This document shows, in pieces, positions 51,900-61,900 of a DNA stretch of 64,000 nt; within the stretch, counting starts at the first letter, position 1; every line of letters starts with the position of its first letter. Made by a program: the position numbers and the translations under genes. Source of the stretch: Vulcanimicrobiota bacterium (GTDB taxonomy: Bacteria; Vulcanimicrobiota; Vulcanimicrobiia; Vulcanimicrobiales; Vulcanimicrobiaceae). Where the stretch lies: NCBI GenBank assembly GCA_027306785.1, contig DAHUZB010000009.1, positions 186,001 to 250,000 on the forward strand, written 5' to 3'. The notes beneath the pieces are model-generated. The model saw only the letters and a program-made list of their open reading frames with translations, did no database searches and was not told where the DNA came from.

Positions 51900-53392
51900 C
51901 GATGCGTTCGGTCGGGCATTTCATCGGCGGCGAGGAGATCGCGGCCTCGGGTGAGACACAGGCGATCTGGAATCCCGCGACCGGCGAGCAGCAGGGCGCG
52001 GTCGCGCTCGGTGGAGCGGCGGAGGCCGACGCGGCGGTAACGGCGGCAGCGCGCGCGTTCGACGCGTGGGCCCTGCGTTCGCCTTCGCAGCGCGCGAACG
52101 TGCTCTTTCGCTTTCGCGAGCTGATGCACGCGAATCTCGATCGCTTGGCGGCGCTCGTCACCGCGGAGCACGGCAAGACGCGCGATGACGCGCGCGCCGA
52201 GGTGCTGCGCGGGCTCGACGTGGTCGACTTCGCCTGCGGCATTCCGCAACTGCTCAAAGGCGAGTTCAACGCGGGCGTGAGTCGCGAGATCGATGCGTAC
52301 GCGCTGCGGCAGCCGCTCGGCGTTTGCGTGGGCATCACACCGTTTAACTTTCCGGCGATGGTGCCGATGTGGATGTTTCCGGTGGCGCTCGCGTGCGGCA
52401 ACACCTTCGTGCTCAAGCCGAGCGAACGCGATCCCTCGCTCGGCATCGAGATGGCGAAGCTGCTGCGCGAGGCGGGCTTGCCGAGCGGCGTATTTAACGT
52501 GGTCAACGGCGGCGCCGCCGCGGTCGATGCGTTGATCGCGCACTGCGAGACGGCGGCGGTGAGTTTCGTCGGTTCGACCCCGATCGCGCGGCGCGTCTTT
52601 GAGACGGCGAACGCGCATCGAAAGCGCGTGCAGGCGCTCGGCGGTGCAAAGAACCACCTGGTCGTGATGCCCGACGCGGAGATGGACGCGACGGTCGAAG
52701 CGCTGGTGGGTGCCGCATACGGTTCGGCGGGCGAGCGCTGCATGGCGATCTCCGTCGCGGTCGCCGTCGGCGACGCCACGGCCGACGAGTTGGTCGCGCG
52801 CATCGTGGCACGTCTGGAGACGCTGCGTGTCGACGCAGGCGACGTTCCCGATGTGGAGATGGGGCCGCTCGTCACGCGCGAGCATCGCGACCGCGTCGCG
52901 AGCTACATCGCGCTCGGCGAGCAGGAGGGCGCCTCGCTCGTGGTCGACGGCCGCGAACATGCGGCAGCGCAGCGCGCGGGATTCTTCCTCGGGCCAACGC
53001 TCTTCGATCGCGTGACGTCGTCGATGCGCATCTATCGCGAAGAGATTTTCGGACCGGTGCTCTGCGTCGTGCGCGTGCCATCGCTCGACGCCGCGCTCGA
53101 GCTGATCGCCGATCACGAGTACGGCAACGGCGCCGCGATTTTCACGCGCGACGGCGCGCACGCGCGCTACTTCGAACGTCGCGTGACCGCGGGAATGGTC
53201 GGTATCAACGTCGCGATACCCGTGCCGATGGCGTTCAACAGCTTCGGCGGCTGGAAGTCCTCGCTCTTCGGCGATCACCACGTGCACGGCCCCGAAGGCG
53301 TGCGCTTCTACACGCGGCTCAAAAGCGTGACCGCGCGTTGGTCGGAGTCACCCGATCGCCAAGGCTTCTCGATGCCCACGAGCGGGAGTTAG
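51890..53392 (+). CDS. mmsA: CoA-acylating methylmalonate-semialdehyde dehydrogenase
   Basis: The 500-residue protein matches MmsA/IolA in length and motifs: [89 protein letters not shown] and the catalytic Cys in [13 protein letters not shown]. The general-base Glu found in other ALDHs is Asn-like here (GGAKNH), the usual feature of the CoA-acylating group. It converts methylmalonate or malonate semialdehyde to propionyl- or acetyl-CoA, which fits the preceding omega-aminotransferase. The stop overlaps the convergent DUF4282 gene by 4 nt. Confidence 0.93.
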   Translation: MQLAMRSVGHFIGGEEIAASGETQAIWNPATGEQQGAVALGGAAEADAAVTAAARAFDAWALRSPSQRANVLFRFRELMHANLDRLAALVTAEHGKTRDDARAEVLRGLDVVDFACGIPQLLKGEFNAGVSREIDAYALRQPLGVCVGITPFNFPAMVPMWMFPVALACGNTFVLKPSERDPSLGIEMAKLLREAGLPSGVFNVVNGGAAAVDALIAHCETAAVSFVGSTPIARRVFETANAHRKRVQALGGAKNHLVVMPDAEMDATVEALVGAAYGSAGERCMAISVAVAVGDATADELVARIVARLETLRVDAGDVPDVEMGPLVTREHRDRVASYIALGEQEGASLVVDGREHAAAQRAGFFLGPTLFDRVTSSMRIYREEIFGPVLCVVRVPSLDAALELIADHEYGNGAAIFTRDGAHARYFERRVTAGMVGINVAIPVPMAFNSFGGWKSSLFGDHHVHGPEGVRFYTRLKSVTARWSESPDRQGFSMPTSGS

Positions 53393-53709
53393 CGCCGCAG
53401 AGACTCGGTGTTCTCGGCGATGCGAAAGACCGCGACGATGAATTCGAGCGAGATGCGCGCCGAGATCGCGCCGAGGATGAAGGTGATCGGTGCCAGGATC
53501 AGGTGCAGCAGGATGCCCCCGGCGCTCGGCCCTGAGGACCCGAAGAGGCCGTAGCTCGGCACGAAGCCCGAGACGAGGACGAAGAACGACCAGATCGCGA
53601 TCCCGATCAGCGAGATCAGGTAGACGAACCGAATGATCGTCGGCGTAACGAAGCGGTGGAACGAGAGATCGAAGAGCGAGGCGAAGAAGCCTTTGTTCTG
53701 TTCGGTCAT
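53389..53709 (-). CDS. DUF4282 membrane protein
   Basis: The ATG at 53709 gives 106 residues; the longer frame adds a basic leader without membrane character. The N-terminus [30 protein letters not shown] and the [30 protein letters not shown] block are typical of DUF4282, a family of small proteins with two or three membrane helices. Function is unknown. It converges on mmsA with overlapping stops. Confidence 0.85.
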   Translation of the reverse strand: MTEQNKGFFASLFDLSFHRFVTPTIIRFVYLISLIGIAIWSFFVLVSGFVPSYGLFGSSGPSAGGILLHLILAPITFILGAISARISLEFIVAVFRIAENTESLRR

Positions 53710-53825
53710 AACGCGCGTTTCGCGGCGCACGCTCGGCGTTCCGTGAGTCTTTCTACCCGGGTAGGGCCGCACGATGTTTCGCCTCCGAATCGATGCTTAT
53801 TACGCGGGAAGTTGCGTCAGGTTTC

Positions 53826-53855
53826 TTGACGGAGCGAATGTCCGGTTGCTAGCAT
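53826..53855 (+). promoter_or_regulatory. Sigma70-like promoter upstream of the Cys-rich lipoprotein
   Basis: TTGACG at 53826-53831 and TAGCAT at 53850-53855 are spaced by 18 nt, about 95 nt before the lipoprotein start. The 240-nt gap between 53709 and 53950 holds nothing else I can recognise. Confidence 0.4.
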
Positions 53856-53949
53856 TTCGGCAGCGTCGATTTTGCGTTTGCTCGTGTGTCGAATGCTCTG
53901 TCGCGGATTGAATTCATCGCGCCCGAGCCTGCATGTATGGAGGTTCGTG

Positions 53950-54396
53950 GTGTCTTCATTTTTCAGTCGCGTAGCTGCGGCATTTCTTGTTGTATCCCTC
54001 GTCTTTGCCGCTGGTTGTTCCGGCGGAGCCAACGCGGTCTTACCGCATAGATCGGCTCAGATTACGCAGCCGGTCGGCGTTGGCGGAGGGAACAGTTGCG
54101 CCACGCAGGGCACGTGCCAGAACCAGGGCTGCAGCCAGAACGTGGGCGTCGATGCCTGTTCAGGTGGGTGCGATGCCACGTGTCAAACCGCAAATCTGCC
54201 TTGCATGGCCTGCGCAGGGGCGACCGGGGATCCGTTCGGTGTTCCGGGGCCCGTTATTCGCGGAGAGCCGACGAACCCGTATTGCTTTTACAAGAGCGGC
54301 CAACAGGTCTGCCTGTCGAGCTTGATTACGGCGCTGCGCTTTTTGCCGCCGGTCGCAAAATCGTTTTATCGCTCCCTACTGCCTGCGCAACCCTAA
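53950..54396 (+). CDS. Cys-rich exported lipoprotein, possibly a truncated polymorphic protein
   Basis: GTG 53950 lies 7 nt after GGAGG, giving 148 residues. A signal peptide (FFSRVAAAFLVVSLVFAAGC) ends in a good lipobox, FAAGC. The mature part contains a Cys-rich stretch CATQGTCQNQGCSQNVG, DACSGGCDATCQTANLPCMAC with ten Cys in ~45 residues, and ends RFLPPVAKSFYRSLLPAQP. The frame stops at TAA 54394-54396, yet stays open directly after it for 162 codons, so the gene may be a stop-truncated part of a longer one. Base composition is clearly lower in GC than the flanking genes. Confidence 0.6.
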   Translation: MSSFFSRVAAAFLVVSLVFAAGCSGGANAVLPHRSAQITQPVGVGGGNSCATQGTCQNQGCSQNVGVDACSGGCDATCQTANLPCMACAGATGDPFGVPGPVIRGEPTNPYCFYKSGQQVCLSSLITALRFLPPVAKSFYRSLLPAQP

Positions 54397-54486
54397 TTCG
54401 TCACCTCAGACGTAGCAAATCAAGTAGTCGCCTCGTTCTTACGTAAAGACGCTTACGAAGCGTTCGCATCCGACACGAATGTCGCC

Positions 54487-54882
54487 ATGTACAGCTGGAG
54501 CAGCGAAATGAACGCCGCAGTCCAGGGCGATACCGCGTCTTTTGCAGACCCGGGTACGATCACGGCAAATACGTTGATCCGCTTTAGCGGTAGCGAACAA
54601 GGAGCCTTGACAGGAAATTGGTGGACGACCGTGGAGAACGTAGTACGTAGTGACGGAACTGCTGTACTTTCGCCCGAAGAGATTCAATCTGTGCTCGGCC
54701 TTACTTATACGCCGACGTATGCCGCTATCGGTGGAGAGTTCCCGCCAGGTAGTTCCGTGTATGTCGGCGAGGTCGCGCCTGTTGTGAACACTGCGAATGG
54801 GGGTGCTCTTCAGGTATTTAGCACTGATGCTGCGGAAGGCACGGAATCGTTTAACATTGGAGCCGCGCTTCAGGATCTTTAG
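54487..54882 (+). CDS. Toxin-like C-terminal domain, in frame with the upstream lipoprotein
   Basis: An ATG at 54487 gives 131 residues, but the same frame is open back to the TAA at 54394-54396 (FVTSDVANQVVASFLRKDAYEAF...). The domain has TANTLIRFSGSEQGALTGNWWTTVE, then a spacer, then SSVYVGEVAPV and GGALQVF. This ending recalls toxin domains of the ADP-ribosyltransferase or TNT type, as I remember them; the match is not secure. There is no good ribosome-binding site at the ATG, which argues for an original continuous gene. A possible immunity gene follows. Confidence 0.4.
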   Translation: MYSWSSEMNAAVQGDTASFADPGTITANTLIRFSGSEQGALTGNWWTTVENVVRSDGTAVLSPEEIQSVLGLTYTPTYAAIGGEFPPGSSVYVGEVAPVVNTANGGALQVFSTDAAEGTESFNIGAALQDL

Positions 54883-54964
54883 GCAGCCGCTGCAGCGTTA
54901 GACGTCCATCGTAGCTCAAGACTGTGAGTCTACACGTTGATGTTCAAAGGAGGTGGAGACCTAC

Positions 54965-55570
54965 ATGAGCGACGACATTGCCGGCAAGGATGGGAACGAG
55001 AAGGGTCCGGACGTAGAAATCGTTCAGGTCGGTGACCGCGAGTTAAGGTGGTCGGGTAGAATACAGAGGTTCAGTGGTCCGATCCTCGAGTATTACGTAG
55101 TCGGGAATCGCATCCTCATCTTCTCGCAATCTCCTGAGGAAGCAGCGCAGGGGCGCGATGGATTCCGCGCTGTTGCACTCATACAACCTCCCATGAAGAG
55201 CACAATGGTCGTCGGCAGCGTGGAGGCTGGAACGCGGATATCGCTGCCTGCCGATAGTCTGAACGCTTTTATCACGCCTACAGGAGTCCGCGTGGAAACG
55301 CCGGGTCAGCTGATTGGTATTCAACAAATCAGCGCGGGATTCGGGGTCGTCTTGGCAAATCGCGATGTCCCTCGCTCGAATGTCTTTATGTACGGAAACG
55401 ATGGCTCGTTTCGCTGGAGGATCGGCGAAAATCCGTTCGACTCGGGGCATTACTCATATTTAGAGGTGAAAGCCGATAAGCTAGTTGCAATTATTGATCA
55501 GCGGTCTTGGTGGTGTTACTTGCTCGACACGTCGACCGGGCGGATTCTATCGAAGACTAGTCCTCCGTAG
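54965..55570 (+). CDS. Unknown protein, candidate immunity gene
   Basis: ATG 54965 is preceded by GGAG (54954-54957) within an AAAGGAGGTGGAG stretch, giving 201 residues. The product has no signal peptide or membrane helix, so it would be cytoplasmic. It is acidic at the N-terminus and then beta-rich (RFSGPILEYYVVGNRILIFSQ, SYLEVKADKLVAIIDQRSWWCYLL), suggesting a beta-propeller-like or barrel fold. I do not recognise the family. Small soluble proteins directly after a toxin-like domain are often immunity proteins; here this is only positional. Confidence 0.5.
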   Translation: MSDDIAGKDGNEKGPDVEIVQVGDRELRWSGRIQRFSGPILEYYVVGNRILIFSQSPEEAAQGRDGFRAVALIQPPMKSTMVVGSVEAGTRISLPADSLNAFITPTGVRVETPGQLIGIQQISAGFGVVLANRDVPRSNVFMYGNDGSFRWRIGENPFDSGHYSYLEVKADKLVAIIDQRSWWCYLLDTSTGRILSKTSPP

Positions 55571-55666
55571 CGAAGACGGCGCTGCCTCTCGTCATGTGTG
55601 ACCGGAATAGTGCTTCCGTAAGCCACGCAAGCGTAACGTTCGCAACATCGCAGTCGTTGGGCTGCC

Positions 55667-56314
55667 CTAGCGAAGTGCGCGGGGCGGAGACGGCGATGCT
55701 GAAGCCGCCGTCGTCGCTTGGCGGCGTATCACCGACTGGTTGCCGTAGAACGCGTAGTCGCTATACGTGACGTCGGCGCGTTCGCGTGCCCAGAAGAGCC
55801 AGCCGTGACCGACCGCGTGCACGCGCACTTCCGACGGAACCGTGTATCCGTCGACCTGTGTGTAGCGCATTTCGAGCGCGACGCTCATGCGGCCGTCACC
55901 GCCGTCGCTGACACTGCCGTCGATGGCGATCGGCTCCAGCGTCTGCGGATCGGCGTAAAGATGCGAGATAGCGACGTCATTCGAACACGTCGAGCGCAGC
56001 GTGAAGCGTAGGGTGGAGATTCCGTTCCAGCGCCACGGCTCTTCGGAGATCGGTGTGGAGCACGACGGATTGAAGAGCCAGTCGCTGCGAAACGGATTGC
56101 CGTCGTTGCTGTTGGAGTTCGCGTCGCGCTCGACCCCCGCTTTCGTAAATGAGACGATGGCGCCGTCGGAGGTTCGCACGTAGACGCGCTGGCGGCCGTC
56201 ATCGAAACTCTCCAGCCCGTGCGCGGTCCCGCGCTCGATGAACGAAACGTACGGAGGGAGTCGCCTACGGTCCAGGTAGGCGACCGCATGGGCATAGTCG
56301 GCCGAGAGCAGCAT
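55667..56314 (-). CDS. Hypothetical protein, beta-rich
   Basis: ATG 56314 gives 215 residues; an in-frame stop lies ~75 nt upstream. The first residues (MLLSADYAHAVAYLDRRRLPPYVSFIERG) look like the start of an ordered domain rather than a signal peptide. The rest is beta-rich: GRQRVYVRTSDGAIVSF, RFTLRSTCSNDVAISHLYADPQTLEPIAIDGSV, RMSVALEMRYTQVDGYTVPSEVRVHAVGHGWLFW. No motif assigns a function. It may be an outer-membrane lipoprotein-sorting-like fragment. It is divergent from the cystathionine beta-synthase-like gene. Confidence 0.5.
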   Translation of the reverse strand: MLLSADYAHAVAYLDRRRLPPYVSFIERGTAHGLESFDDGRQRVYVRTSDGAIVSFTKAGVERDANSNSNDGNPFRSDWLFNPSCSTPISEEPWRWNGISTLRFTLRSTCSNDVAISHLYADPQTLEPIAIDGSVSDGGDGRMSVALEMRYTQVDGYTVPSEVRVHAVGHGWLFWARERADVTYSDYAFYGNQSVIRRQATTAASASPSPPRALR

Positions 56315-56432
56315 GCTCTCATGTACGTGTCGGCACGCGTGCGTGTTTCGTCGCCGCGTCCCGTTATGAAAGCTGAAGTCGCTTCAATAAGAGCCGTCGT
56401 CGTCGTGTGCCGATAACCCAAGGGTGGATACG

Positions 56433-57368
56433 ATGCGTACGCTCACACGCGGCGACGATCTTTGCGATCTCGTCGGAAACACGCCGCTCGTCTCGTTGCG
56501 GAAATTGATCGACGTTCCCGGCGTCGAGGTGTACGGCAAGGTCGAGTACCTCAATCCCGGTGGGAGCGTGAAGGATCGCATCGCCGTCGCAATGCTCGAC
56601 GATGCCGAACGGCGCGGGCTGCTGCGCCCCGGCGGAACCGTGGTGGAACCGAGCAGCGGGAACACCGGGACCTCGCTTGCGATGCTCTGCGCGCTACGCG
56701 GCTACCGCTGCATCATCACCACGCCCGAAAAGACGTCGCAGGAGAAGGTCGCGACGATGCGCGCCTACGGAGCCGAGGTGCTCGTCTCGCCCAATGTGGG
56801 CGTGGATGACGAGCGTCACTATACACGCGTAGCGGCCGATCTCGCGGCCCGCACGCCGGGCGCGTATATGCCGGATCAATACAGCAATCCGGTCAATGCG
56901 CTCGCGTGCGAAGCGATCGGCGAAGAGATCTGGACTCAAACGAACGCCGCGGTCACGCACGTCGTCGCGGGTCTCGGTACCGGCGGCACGGCGTGCGGCA
57001 CGGCAAACGCGCTCAAGCGCAGAGATGCGCGCATCGCCGTCGTCGGGGTGGAGCCCGAGGGGTCGGTCTACGGCGGAGGCGAGCCGCGCCCGTTCGCAAT
57101 CGAGGGCATCGGGCGGCATTACGTGCCGAAGAGCTTGGATCTCTGCGCGATCGACACGATCGAGACCGTCGCCGATGCCGATGCGTTTGCGACCGCGCGG
57201 CGCGCCGCGCACGAGGCCGGATTACTTGTCGGAGGCTCGTCAGGCGCGGCGATCGCGGCGGCGGAGCGATTGGCGGGGCGGCTTGCGCCGCCCGCGCTGA
57301 TCGTCGTGATCTTACCCGACTCGGGGCGCTCGTATCTCTCGAAGCGCCCTTCCACGAGCTCAGGGTGA
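56433..57368 (+). CDS. Cystathionine beta-synthase/cysteine synthase-type PLP enzyme, truncated C-terminus
   Basis: ATG 56433 after AAGGGTGG gives 311 residues. The core follows the CBS-type enzymes of Terrabacteria closely: YGKVEYLNPGGSVKDRIAVAM with the PLP Lys, EPSSGNTGTSLAM, MPDQYSNPVNA, THVVAGLGTGGTACG, EPEGSVYGGGEPRPFAIEGIG and LLVGGSSGAA. In those enzymes the segment after DSGRSYLSK continues as IFND... and often a CBS domain pair. Here it changes to RPSTSSG-stop, translated from the palindromic repeat. The enzyme makes cystathionine or cysteine from serine-type substrates; activity without the usual tail is likely but not certain. Confidence 0.85.
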   Translation: MRTLTRGDDLCDLVGNTPLVSLRKLIDVPGVEVYGKVEYLNPGGSVKDRIAVAMLDDAERRGLLRPGGTVVEPSSGNTGTSLAMLCALRGYRCIITTPEKTSQEKVATMRAYGAEVLVSPNVGVDDERHYTRVAADLAARTPGAYMPDQYSNPVNALACEAIGEEIWTQTNAAVTHVVAGLGTGGTACGTANALKRRDARIAVVGVEPEGSVYGGGEPRPFAIEGIGRHYVPKSLDLCAIDTIETVADADAFATARRAAHEAGLLVGGSSGAAIAAAERLAGRLAPPALIVVILPDSGRSYLSKRPSTSSG

Positions 57369-57371
57369 CAC
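57347..57371. repeat. Interspersed palindromic (REP-like) repeat, second copy
   Basis: CCCTTCCACGAGCTCAGGG followed by TGACAC differs by one base from the arm at 46210-46232. It encodes the last six residues and the TGA stop of the PLP enzyme and lies between two convergent genes. It is followed by a short GC palindrome (TAGCGCGCGTTAGCGCGCTG, 57373-57392) that may aid termination. Confidence 0.75.
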
Positions 57372-57381
57372 GTAGCGCGCG

Positions 57382-58962
57382 TTAGCGCGCTGCGGATTTG
57401 ATGCCGTAGTCGGAGAGGATTTCACGGGCGGCGGCGATACCGGTCTCGGCGCCGCCTTCCATGAAGCCTTGATTCTCGACCGAGCAATGCTCGCCGGCGA
57501 AATGCACGCGGCCTTGGCGCACGCGCTCGTACCCCGCGATCGTGGTGTATTGCCCCACGAGCCAGCATGAATAGCTTGCAAGGATGTTGGGATCGGCTTG
57601 CGCGTTGCCGACCGTCGCCTTGCCGTTCCAATGCTTTGATACGCCGGGCCAAATCTCGTCGAGTTGTTCGAAGAAGCGATGCGCGACATCGCGTACCTCG
57701 GGTGACTCCTGCGCGTCGGCATACGGACGGCCCGGTACGCCGAGTAGCGCCGCGGTACCGTAGGTAAAACGTTCGATGATGCCGCTCCGGCCCGGTTGCC
57801 CGAGCGAGAAGTCGATCGAGTTCTGGAAGCCCGTGTCGGTCCAAATCTGTCCGTCGAGCGGGTGCGGCCAGGGCCCCTTGCCATACCACGGCTTGCCCTC
57901 GAACTGCACGTGCAGTTTGGTGTGCACGCCGTAGCCGAGTTGCTCGATCGCCATGCGCTTGCGCGCATCGAACCCGGCACCCGAATAGTCCAAGCCTCGC
58001 AGCACCATGAAGGGCAGGGCGAGGACGACGCGATCGTAGTACTCCTTGACCGTGCCGTGCGGCGTGGTGAAGGTGAGCTCGTAGTCGCCGCGCGGACGTT
58101 TGCGGATCGCGGCGAGACGGTGCTGAAAGCGAACGCTGCCCTTCGGTAGCGATTGTGCAACCGCCATCACGAGTCGCTGATTACCGTAGCGCGTGGTGTA
58201 GCGCTGATCGCTGTAGCCGAGGACGTTCATCTCGCCGCCGTGCGAGGTATAGTGTTCCTGCACGCCGAGCATGTAGACGAGATTGAGCGAGCTCTGCTGC
58301 GCGGTGTCGACGCCGTACTCGTTGGCGAGCGCGTCGTCGATCAGCGCGCCGAATTGCGAGGCGCGGCCGCCGGGAATATAGCGGTCGATCCACTGCGCCA
58401 TCGACATCTTGTCGAGTTCGCGCGCAAGCGGGGTCGCCGAATCCCAGGTCGTCACGTCGCCGAGCTTCGCGAGCTGCTCGCGCAGCACGCGATAGACCGG
58501 CGCGAAGTCGTGGTCGGCCTGCTGCATCGGATAGTAGCGCTTGTGAAAGTACGAGGTGTCGCGCGCGCCTTTTACGAGCGGCTGCCACGTATCGATCAGC
58601 GGCTGATTGAAGCGGCGCGCGAGCGCGTGCATGTGCACGTGCTTCGAGTCGATCATCGCGCCGCACCATTCGGTGTGCTGGCCGTCGTTCCAGTAGGTCC
58701 AGTTGGAGTGCATGCGTCCGCCGAGACGATCCGAGGACTCGAAGACGGTCGCGGGATGTCCGGCGTCGTGCAGGGTCATCGCGCAGCTGATGCCCGCGAT
58801 CCCCGCGCCGACGATCGCGATCTTTTCGCGACCGGCGGCGAGGGCATCGGCGGTGCCGAAGGCGGGGGCGAGAATCGCCGACGCAGCGGCGCCGAGGGTT
58901 AGGCGTGCGAAATCACGGCGCGTCGTCGTCATGAGCGCGCGGGCTTGAATGCTTCTCGGCAT
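57382..58962 (-). CDS. Flavin amine oxidase, Tat-exported
   Basis: The ATG at 58962 sits 3 nt after the TonB receptor's stop and is probably translationally coupled; a second ATG at 58932 is possible. The 526-residue protein carries a Tat signal (TTTRRDFARLTLGAAASAILAPAFG). The FAD-binding motif is IAIVGAGIAGISCAMTLHDAGHPATVFESSDRLGGRM. It continues as a monoamine oxidase-like fold and ends with the flavin-contacting GRVHFAGEHCSVENQGFMEGGAETGIAAAREIL. It would oxidise an amine in the periplasm, giving an aldehyde and H2O2. The linked TonB receptor could import the substrate. Confidence 0.92.
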   Translation of the reverse strand: MPRSIQARALMTTTRRDFARLTLGAAASAILAPAFGTADALAAGREKIAIVGAGIAGISCAMTLHDAGHPATVFESSDRLGGRMHSNWTYWNDGQHTEWCGAMIDSKHVHMHALARRFNQPLIDTWQPLVKGARDTSYFHKRYYPMQQADHDFAPVYRVLREQLAKLGDVTTWDSATPLARELDKMSMAQWIDRYIPGGRASQFGALIDDALANEYGVDTAQQSSLNLVYMLGVQEHYTSHGGEMNVLGYSDQRYTTRYGNQRLVMAVAQSLPKGSVRFQHRLAAIRKRPRGDYELTFTTPHGTVKEYYDRVVLALPFMVLRGLDYSGAGFDARKRMAIEQLGYGVHTKLHVQFEGKPWYGKGPWPHPLDGQIWTDTGFQNSIDFSLGQPGRSGIIERFTYGTAALLGVPGRPYADAQESPEVRDVAHRFFEQLDEIWPGVSKHWNGKATVGNAQADPNILASYSCWLVGQYTTIAGYERVRQGRVHFAGEHCSVENQGFMEGGAETGIAAAREILSDYGIKSAAR

Positions 58963-58965
58963 GAT

Positions 58966-61900
58966 TTAGAGTTTGATATCCAGGTTGACGGTGAGTTGGA
59001 AGGGCTGGCGCGCCGAGGTGATACCGACCTGCGTGTTGTTGAACCAGATGCCGTACGGATAAGCGAGCTGCTTCGGCGGCGTGGTCAGGAACGCGCCGGG
59101 CTGCGTGCCGGGACCGTTCGGCGGCAGAATGTTCGAGGGCAGGCTCGAGTACCAGCACGCCGTCGGTGTATCCCACGGATAGCCGCGTTGGAAGCACTTG
59201 TTGAAGAGATTGTTCGCGACGACGGTGAGCGACATACGCGGGTTGATGTCGTAGCTGAGCTGCAGGTTCGCAACCAGCTGCGAGGGTTCGCGCAGCGTGC
59301 CGAAGCCGTCGAAGCGATTGGTGTAGGGATCGGGTACGAAGATCGCGCCGCCGGAGCCGCAGCTCACGCCGGGCGTGGTCGGGGTCGCGGCCGGATTCTG
59401 CGTGCACGCCTGCGGTACATAGCCGGGCATCGCGAGCGGCGAGCCGTAGTACGAACCGGAGTTGTAGGTGAAGCTCGGCGTGATCGCGAGCTTCTTGTGG
59501 CGCCAATTGAGCACGAGCGACGCCACGTCGGGAACCGCGTAGCTGTTGCCGCTCGCGAAGGCGCTCGGGATCACGTCGTACGGCAGATACGAGCCGTTCG
59601 GATCCATCAGCGGCTGCGGGGCGCTCGCATAGTACGGGTTCGCGACCGTTATGCCGCCGTTATTGAACGATGCTGCGCCGTTGGCCGCGTAGAGGCCGTT
59701 GCCGCATTGGGCGGTGTTCTCATTGGCCGCGCAGGCCGAGGTGTAGGAATTGTATTGTTCGATCGAGCGATTCAACACATCCACGATGTTGAGGCCGTTC
59801 GAGAGCGACTTGTAGCGTGTGTGCGTGTTCGTATACGTGAAGGAGAGTTCGCCCGAGAAACCGTCGCGGCTGAAGTCGCCGTCCTGCAGTGCAAACTCCA
59901 GGCCGTACGAGCGCAGCGTACCGACGTTGATGCCCGCGAGGGTGCCGCCGAGTGCGCTGATGTTGAGGTATTGCAGCTGGTTTTGCGTGGTGCGATAGAA
60001 GGGCGAGACCTTCAGCGAGAGGTTCGATTTCGGAAAGCGATGTTCGTACGAGAGATCGGCGTTCGTCGAGGTATCGGCGCGCACGTTGTGATCGGGCGAG
60101 AGATACCCGAGCGACGCGAACTGCGAGAGGAACGAAGGCAGATCTTGTTGGTAGGTGTTGTATTCGTGATACGAGGTCGCGGCGGGACGTGCATAGACGC
60201 CGATCGATCCGCGCAGCACGGTCGTCGGATTTACCACGTACGTTGCGGCGAAGCGCGGCTGGAAGACATTCTGCGACGTGGTGCCGCCGTTCGAGTTCAC
60301 GAATCCGTAGCCGGGCGTGTACATCGGCGTGTAGCCGGTCGGGCAGGTGAGCTGACCGGTGTTGGGATCCAGCGTGACGCCCGGTGAGGTTACGCCCACG
60401 TTGTCGACGCCGGGTGCGCTGCAATGCTCGTTGTTATAGGCATTGAACCAGAACGCGCGCGCCGGATAACCCGCCGCCAGGTTGTCGAGCACGTACGCGA
60501 AGTGATCGAAACGCGCGCCGACGTTGATGGTGAGCTTGTCGCTCGGGCGATAGTTATCGGTCACGGCGATCGACGAGAACTTCGGCGTCACGTTATCGAC
60601 CTGCGCGTTCTGTCCGTTCTCGGTGATCAGGAACTTCGCGCCGTTGGCGCAGGCGGGCGTGCCCGCCAGGGCCGCGCAGTCGATCGTCGGAACGGTCGCG
60701 CCGGGACCAAAGACCTGCGCGGAGCCGTAGCACGACGCGTAGAGGCCGGTCCCGGGGTCGTAGCAATGGCTGCCGTCGGTGAGATCGGTGATCACGCTGC
60801 CGAATTGTCCGGTCGAGCCGCCGTACGTCGTGTCGAACGTGGCGTTGTACGTCTGAAGCTTCTGCGTTTGATACGAGAGCGACGCGGTAATCAGGTGCTT
60901 GTCGGAGAGGTTGTTGGCGTAGATGAGACTGCCGCCGTAGATGTGCCCGAGCACCTCGTAATCGGAGAGCGTCGCACCGAAGGTTTGATTCGTGCTGTTC
61001 GGCCCGTTGAGGAACCAGTTGGTGTACTCGGCGTAGCCGATTGCGCGCAGATACGAGCGATCGTTGATGTTGCGTTGGTATTGCAGCTTTTCGATCGAGT
61101 AGCCGTTGCTGCCGCCGTCGCGTAGGTTCACCGGAATCGGCTGGTTGAGGCCGCTCTCTTGCGCGCTCGGGAATTGACCGTTGACGAACGCATTGGGATC
61201 GGGGGCGCCGAAGACTTGGCCGGAGTAGTAGCCGCCGCCGTTTGCGACGCTCGCGTCGAGATAGTTCATCTGCGGTGCGCCGATGTCGTTCGCGGAGGAG
61301 TAGTATGACGTGAAGACGTCACCCGTGACGTAGAGCATTTGCAGGTCGTCGCGACCGGTATCGTGCTTATGGGGCACCGCGAAATGAAAGTTCAGGATCG
61401 ATTCGCGATCCTCGTTGGTCGCTTGCGTCCAGGCCGCTCCGGGGCTGAACTGCGCGCCGTAGTTCGGCCCGGGACACGGCGTCGTGAGCGTCGCATCGCC
61501 GCACGAGCCGTCGAGAATGTGATAGGTGCTGTTAATCGACGGAATGTTCAGCGGATAGAAATACAGCGGATCGGAGACGGCATTGAACTGATCGCCGTAG
61601 CGATACGCGGAGTTGGCGCCCGCGAGGCCGAGATAATAGGAGAAGCGGCGATCGGGCGTCGCGCCGCCGGTCTCGAGCGAGAGCTTGTGATAGAACGACG
61701 GGCCGCCGACGCCGAGCGACGCGGTGCCGTAGCCGGGATAGGTTCCGGTCTTGATGACCTGATTGATGTAGCCTGCGAGCCCGGGCGAATCCGAGGTCGC
61801 GGGCGTGCCGCCCGTGTAGACCTGCACCTCTTGCTGTCCGAGCACCGAGAGCGTCGTGATCGGCGCGCCGTCGGATTCGCGCAACACCGGGATACCGTCG

